From: Piromyces finnis
Lineage: Eukaryota; Neocallimastigomycota; Neocallimastigomycetes; Neocallimastigales; Neocallimastigaceae
Reading direction: 5' to 3'
NCBI GenBank assembly: GCA_002104945.1
Contig: MCFH01000009.1
Span: 1-64,000, forward strand
DNA: 64,000 nucleotides
Shown: positions 53,419-64,000 of the stretch, piece by piece
Layout: the number at the start of each line of letters is the position of its first letter
How positions within the stretch are numbered: the stretch's first letter is position 1
The notes under the pieces: model-generated
What the model was told of the DNA's origin: nothing
Databases searched by the model: none
Seen by the model: only the letters and a program-made list of their open reading frames with translations
Program-made: the position numbers and the translations under genes

Positions 53419-56400
53419 TGACATATAAACCCTTGATTATTTTATTTTTTTTTATTTATCGCATTATGACAAATTTAAAGTACGTATTTTTATAAATGTT
53501 ATACCTTATTTTAATTTTTTTTACCTATCTTTAAAAATTTATCAATTTGGTATAAACAACCATTATATACAATTATAATTTTTTATATTTATTATTAAAT
53601 ATATAGAATATATTAGTTTAGTATGTAATATATATTTTTTAATATATGAAATAAAAATTAAAACTTAATTTATACAAAAAAAAAGTTAAATATTATGTAT
53701 ATATAAATTATTTATATTTTTTAGCTAGCTGTAAATATAATCAACACAATTTCTAAATCAACTTATATTTGTTTTGTAATAAGAAAATTAAAAAAAAAAA
53801 AAAAAAGTTTTAAATTATTAAAATGGGCCAAAGTAATTTAATTTGTCAAAATGCGGTAAATTAGAATTAAAACTTGAAGTTAAAATAGTAATAATTCAAT
53901 ACTCCGAGATGATAATGTTTCAAATTTTTTAAACTCGGTTACAAAAATAAATTAAATTTACAAAAATCATTTGTAAAAAAAAAAAAAAAACAATGAAATA
54001 AAAATAAATAAAAATTTTGTAAAAATAAAATAATTAAATGTAAAGTTTATTAAAGAAAAAATATATAAAACTTTTATAATAGCTAACATAAATTTATAAT
54101 TTTTATTGTATAATAAGGTTGTTGTAAAATTTATTTTATTAAATTATATAATTTTGAAAGAGAATAAAATAAAAAAAAAAAAAAATTAAAAAGTACATAA
54201 ATTCATATTATTATTATTAAAGTTGAAAGAATGTCGTATGGAATAATTGGCATACTTAATATCCCGACACATTTTTAAAAATTTCCGGATTCTATCTCAT
54301 TTAAAATTAATGCTTATATTAAAAAGATATTCAAACTAATATTATGAAAATAGAAAACCTTATATTTTAATTTACTTTAAATTATTCATTTTAAAAAAGA
54401 AAAAATCTTTTGTCTTAACTAAAAGAATAGATAGATTGACATATTTTAACCTTACCTGTTTATTTTTGCATTTATTATACAATTATAGGACAAAAAAAAA
54501 GAGGGGAAACTAATAAGTTTAAAATTCTATAAAAATAATAATTTATATTAAAATTGTATCTTTGTAATAAATAAATAAAAAAAAGTAATATTATCGGTCA
54601 GAAAAAACATTATATAAATATTCTAAGTTGATTCACATTTACATATTATTCTTGTAATTAATAGTATTAATCCTTCTATTAATATAGAACAATATATTCT
54701 TTAAGGAATTTTATTTTATATATATATAGCTAATTACATAATGTGATTGGGAAATTTTCCCACTTTATAATTTCTTCTTGTGGACCAGTGGTAATCAATC
54801 CTCAAACATTGAGATTATATTCTTGTAAGTTTTAAAATGATAAATCTTTTTGTAATCTAGTTCATTCATTATCCATATCTATATTAGGATAAATTCTAGT
54901 TCAATGTTTTCTAGATTTTTTTTAGAATATTTAAATAAATAAAGATTTACAAATTTTTGCTATTATTGTTATCAATATTATTAATTTTCTATATAACATT
55001 ATAAATATATTATAACAATTGGTTTTAAGAAGTAAAAAGATAAAAAAATACATTTCTAGTAAATGTTAAACATTAATGTCATTTTATAATAGAAAAATTA
55101 TTATTATTTACATGATATTATCTTTAAAAAAATAGATTACAAATTTTTCTATGTTATAAATTTAATGCATACCTTGATTTTATTAATAGATTTATTTAAC
55201 ATTAACTACACATATTAATTTATAAATTTTATAAATAAAAATAAGTAAGATTTTTTATTTAAGAATGTCTAGGCTAAAATTCAGTATAACAGACCAAAAG
55301 GGTCATCACTGATTAGCAACAGGAAATCGTCAACATCTCTTTTCTTTAAGAACCATTATTACAATTACTCTACTAGATAAAAGAGATGAACTCGATAGTA
55401 AAAAAAAAATATAGGTTACTGATAAATAAAATTTTAAAAATATAAAACAACTTTTGAAAAGAATGTATAGTAATTATAATGAGTAAAGACAAATTGTTAA
55501 TATTTAATATTTATTTTATTATAATATAGTATAAAAAAATTTTATATTTATTAAATATAGGCATATTTTGTGCTTCTGTAATCATCCATAAAATTCCACC
55601 ACAATAATATTTATTTGTGATTAAAAATCGTGAAATTCTAACCCTTGCTATAAGATTTATATATAAATAGAATACTAAAGAAATTTTTTTAATGTGTTGT
55701 AAACGTAATGTCTACGTGTTTAAAGGATAGCTATTTTTTTATTTATCTAATGATCACATGATTCATACACATTATATAACAGTAATATTTAAAACGTAAC
55801 TTTTTCCCCTCCTTGTTATCCTTGTTAATAAAATGATTAGTAATTAAATTTATTTCACAATTTTAGTATATATTTGTTATTATTAATTAAATGAAACTAT
55901 AATTTTTTTATTAATAATTCTATTTAATTAGAACTATAAAGAATGTGACTTTTACTAAAAATACTAAAACTATTTTACCTGTAACATAATAACATGGTTA
56001 ATTATGTCTTTGTTAAAACCCTTTTTTTTTTTTTATCTTAACATAAATTATTATAATATTATTTTTATTTATATTTATAAAATAATAATCTTTTAAATAT
56101 ATATTGTTATTATTAATCTTATTAGTGATTAACTTTAAGTGGTATGATAATGATGGAAAACAGAAAAATCTTTATAATTTAGATAAATAAATAATTTTAT
56201 ATTTAATAGGAATTACTATATAATAACTATGTTATTAAATTCCATCAATTATTTCTTTTTTATTCTGTATATTTATTAATAGTATTTTACTTTTTACTTT
56301 TATTACATTAAAATTATCTTTTTTTTTTTTTTTTTTATTTTGAGACTTTGTATTATTATTTAGTTTTTAATTTTGTCCTTTATAATACGGGAGTTTTTGA

Positions 56401-57361
56401 AAATCTTAAAGTTATAATATATTATATTATATGCATTTTATTATTAATAAATTAAATCAGTGTATTAAACATCAAATAAAAAAACAACAAAAAAAAAAAA
56501 AAACAACATTTAATTTAAAAAATATATTAAAATTTTAATTTTCATATATAAATATAAATATAAATATTTATTTTAATATTTAAATTTCTACTATTTCATT
56601 TTATTACACAAAAAAAGTAACAGTTAATAATTTTTATTTTGAAAGAGATTGTTTTAATTTTAAATAGCTATATTTAAATTAAATAATAGTATTATAAAAA
56701 ACTAAAAGTAAAAAAAGTTATACTATTAGTAAATTTAATTTAAAATATATTATGTATAAAAACAAAAACCAAAATAAAATTTATTAAGTAATAATAGCAA
56801 ATATTCTCTTTTTATTTAAAATAAAACAACAAAAACAAAGCAAAAATAAAAACAAAGCTAACTAAAAATAATAAAAAAAAAACACTATTTATTCTATTTT
56901 ATTTTTTTTTAACAAAATTTAATTTAATTTATTTATTGATTTTTTTTTAAAAAAGAATTAAGTTTAATAAATAATATAGTAAATATTTATTTTACCAATT
57001 TATTATAGAATTACATATTATTTATTATTTTTTTTTTTCAAAGAAACCAAGAAAACAAAATAAAAATAGTATAAAGTAAAAAGAAAGTAATAATATATTA
57101 ATAAAAACATAAAATAATAATAATACTAATAAAAAAAAATAGAAATATTTTTTATTTTATTTTATTCAAATAATTGTAATAAAATAAGTAATTGAAAAGT
57201 ATTTTTTTTTTGTAAAAAACAAAACAAAACAAAAACACAAATAAAGTAGGTATTCTTAAATATTAGAAATAGCTTATAATAAATAAATATTTTATTAAAA
57301 TTATATTAATATATTTATTTAATAACAATTTTATATATACTTTTAAAGAATATATAACAAT
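53419..57361. other. 3.9-kb gene desert with short structured islands
   Basis: A+T-rich DNA lacking ORFs. Two patches are less A+T-rich and have local hairpins: 54740-54930 (palindrome GGGAAATTTTCCC near 54768) and 55261-55420. The last kilobase before 57362 is A-rich and should be the promoter and leader of the calcium ATPase gene. Confidence 0.5.
55261..55420. other. Structured, less A+T-rich island; candidate non-coding RNA
   Basis: A 10-bp perfect inverted repeat, CATCTCTTTT at 55334-55343 with AAAAGAGATG at 55379-55388, encloses a 35-nt loop. A small hairpin GACC...GGTC precedes it at 55292-55304. The base composition is clearly more balanced than the surroundings, yet no frame is open. 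It is not recognisable as a tRNA or a standard snoRNA. Confidence 0.3.
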
Positions 57362-61664
<4,303 letters not shown>

Positions 61665-62296
61665 GTTATCAAATTTTATTTAGTGCAATTAAAAAAAGAA
61701 TAAAGTACTTTAATAATTTTTTTTTTTTTATATTTATTTATCTGAATTTTAATAATAAACAAAAAATGAATAATAATAATAATAATAATAAAAATAAAAA
61801 TAAAAATAATAAAAATAATAATAATACTAATAATAATAACGATAACGATAACAACAGTATTTAATAAAATTATATATAATACTTTTTAACATTTAATAAA
61901 ATATATATATATATATATAAAGAAAGTTAATCTTTTTGTGAAAATATCTATTTAAAAATAATTTTTTTTCATCCATTTATTTTTGCTGTGATTCTTATTG
62001 TTTGTTAAAAATAGAATTAATAGTATTTATTATTAAATATAATCTTTGAAAAGGAAAATAATTATTAATCGTTGATATATTAATTTAAAAATCCTGTTTA
62101 TATTGTAGTATTTAAACAATAAAATAATATACATAATAAAACCTATATTTACGTCAAATAAATTAATAATACATAAATCTTATTCAAAATCATTTTATTA
62201 TTAACTAAAATCAATAATATATAGCAAATAACAATAAAAGAAATTATACTTCTATATATAGTTTTATGTTAATAATGATATAACGGGGTAAAGAAA

Positions 62297-62329
<33 letters not shown>

Positions 62330-62551
62330 TTCTAATAACAAAATTTTATGAAAAATAAAGTCAAAATAGAAAAAAAAAAAAATTTAAATATAAAAAATGA
62401 ACAATTATTTTTTTTTATTTTATCTATTTTAATTATTGCTATCTTTATTGCAGAGTATTTAAAAATTAAGAATTTAAACTAAAGAAAATTAAAAAACAAC
62501 ATAAAAAATAGATGCTAAAGTGTGATTTTAAAGAATTTTAATGTATATGTA

Positions 62552-62584
<33 letters not shown>

Positions 62585-62671
62585 CACAGATAAATTTTAT
62601 GAATTTATCTTATTTGTATATTATTAATTAAATATTTATATATATATTTGATATAATTAAGAATGTTATAT
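61665..62671. other. Convergent intergenic spacer with homopolymer tract
   Basis: About 1 kb between convergent stops: AAT/AAA simple repeats at 61769-61850, an ATT run at 62299-62330 and a 29-nt poly-T at 62554-62582. No gene recognised. Confidence 0.55.
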
Positions 62672-63639
62672 CTAATCTTCATCCTCTTCATCATCATCAT
62701 TTCCACAATTTTTAACACTTAAACCAGATATCCATATTCTTTGAGAATTTTGATCATTCTTAATATTTTGCCACCAGATAATGTTGTTTTTACATGTACT
62801 TTCTTCTGATGGATTTAAGAAAATAGTGGTATCAGATGACTATATAATGTATTTAAATATTCATATATTTTATTATTATTATTATTTTTTTTAAAATTTA
62901 TTAGTTTTATTAGAATTAATAGAAAATTATATTACTATGCTTGGAAGAGAAAGAAATTAAACAATACTTACAATCGTAATTTCTGGGTATTCTTCAGCAA
63001 GATTCCATTCATGACAAATACTAACATCTTTAGTTTGTTCATTGTAAACTCCAACATAAACCATCCAATCAGCAGAATCACTCTATTATATAAATATATA
63101 ATATCATTATGATTAATATAATAATAAGTAAAAGACATAATTATAAACTATAATATATATGTATATAATGTTTATTAAATAAATTAATAGAGATTAACCT
63201 TCATCTTGAATGCAATAGAAAAATCATCGGTAAAGTAATTATTTCTTCCTCTATCATTATATTTTTTAAATTGTAATGCAAGTGTATTTAAATAGACAGT
63301 ATTATTAAGATTAATTATATCGTTACCGATATATTTTTCATTTAAGTGATCCCATGAAATATCTTTCCAAATTAATGTATTTTTAAAAGCTGTACATTCA
63401 TCCTCATCTCTCTTTATAAAAGTCTTTTATATATACATTGATTTTTTTATTTATATATTATCATTAACTTTAGATATATTTTTCTTTTTCAATTTATATG
63501 TTATAATATTATTAATTGTTTTATTGTTTCATAATATACCTTTTCAAGTTTAACATTAGCAATTTCACCAGCATTATTATTATTTGAAATCCATACAATT
63601 GCATTTATATTATTTGCATTTGTTAAGAGTTTATATTGC

Positions 63640-63687
<48 letters not shown>

Positions 63688-63863
63688 ATGATAATATAAA
63701 AATATTTAGATACTATAAATGTTTAATGGAGAATAATAAATATTAATGAAAAAAAAATTACATTATCTTTTTTAGTAATACTTGGCTTATTAGTAGAATC
63801 AATAGATAAACTTTGTTTGTTCCATTGACCTATAGAAATATCCCAATCTTCAATATTTGAGTT
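62672..63863 (-). CDS. 3' part of a beta-rich, possibly carbohydrate-binding protein (5' end not resolved)
   Basis: Minus-strand exons visible: 63863-63762, 63638-63540, 63411-63199, 63082-62972, 62839-62672, about 231 residues, stop at 62672-62674. Every intron is phase 0. The segments read like alternating beta strands with many aromatic residues: IEDWDISIGQWNKQSL, INAIVWISNNN, TLIWKDISWDHLN, NYFTDDFSIAFKMK, ADWMVYVGVYNE and the terminal RIWISGLSVKNC followed by an acidic tail GNDDDEEDED. The RIWI-x-x-L end recalls the last strand of anaerobic-fungal CBM29 modules, but this is a weak memory-based resemblance. The 5' end lies beyond 63863, probably outside the window. One donor (GTTAAT at 63198) is non-standard after GT. 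The function is unknown. Confidence 0.6.
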
Positions 63864-64000
63864 CTTATGAATATTAAATATTTTTTTAAAAATATTGTTT
63901 ATTATATAAATACAACTATTAGTATTTTCTGATTTTAAACAAATTTATTTTTGTTCAGATTAAATAGTGACTTTAAAAATTTAATTATTCTCATATGTAC

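Noticed and set aside
51616-53428. Several overlapping ORFs within the GH11-GH10 gene
   Set aside because: Shadows of a strongly coding, low-stop sequence.
54775-54850. tRNA-like stretch (GTGGACCAGTGGTAATC)
   Set aside because: It resembles an A box, but no B box or cloverleaf can be formed downstream.

Overview
The window is about 80% A+T. It has short GT...AG introns, long homopolymer and ATT/AAT tracts, asparagine-rich proteins and kilobase-scale gene deserts. It also carries secreted enzymes ending in the ~40-residue cysteine-rich fungal dockerin (CC..C....WG.E...WC pattern). Together these point to an anaerobic gut fungus (Neocallimastigomycetes); I cannot name the genus from sequence alone. 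Most gene models below were assembled by hand from splice signals and reading phase. Exon coordinates are in each evidence field, and each spliced model stays open with a length divisible by three.

Layout. 1-141: 3' end of an unknown gene. 441-973: doubtful small Asn-rich ORF. 1909-3880 (+): six-exon protein kinase with HGD and DFS in place of HRD and DFG. 4235-5471 (-): low-complexity protein with a long Ser-Asn tract. 6621-12928 (-): 14-exon gene with an N-terminal FHA domain, a ~1,050-residue acidic repeat region, poly-Asn, and a C-terminal tandem BRCT pair, i.e. the MDC1/Mdb1 DNA-damage mediator architecture. 14662-16296 (+): tail-anchored protein. 16796-21794 (+): Aquarius (AQR), the intron-binding spliceosomal helicase. 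23732-25960 (-) and 33550-35399 (-): two secreted CotH-domain proteins with double dockerins, flanking an IKS1-family kinase (28015-33081, +). 38115-39697 (+): BTB/POZ protein. 40473-41918 (+): SNIP1/Pml1-type FHA splicing factor. 42641-44605 (-): GH18 chitinase. 45380-47198 (-): GH45-type endoglucanase with three dockerins. 51280-53418 (+): intronless GH11-GH10 double xylanase with two dockerins. 57362-61664 (+): SERCA-type calcium ATPase. 62672-63863 onward (-): 3' part of a beta-rich, possibly carbohydrate-binding protein.

Themes. One set of genes is the plant-wall-degrading, cellulosome-type secretome (two CotH proteins, GH45, GH11-GH10; GH18 is secreted but has no dockerin). These genes use more C-ending codons and cleaner domains than their neighbours, as expected of highly expressed genes. 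A second set is nuclear: AQR and SNIP1 for splicing, the MDC1-like protein for DNA damage. Splicing itself is unusual here: the IKS1 gene needs a 3-nt microexon to restore the APE motif, and the MDC1-like gene has a 13-nt microexon plus a frame-neutral poly-Asn exon. The most interesting object is the FHA-repeat-BRCT gene. No transposon, CRISPR array, rRNA or convincing tRNA was seen.
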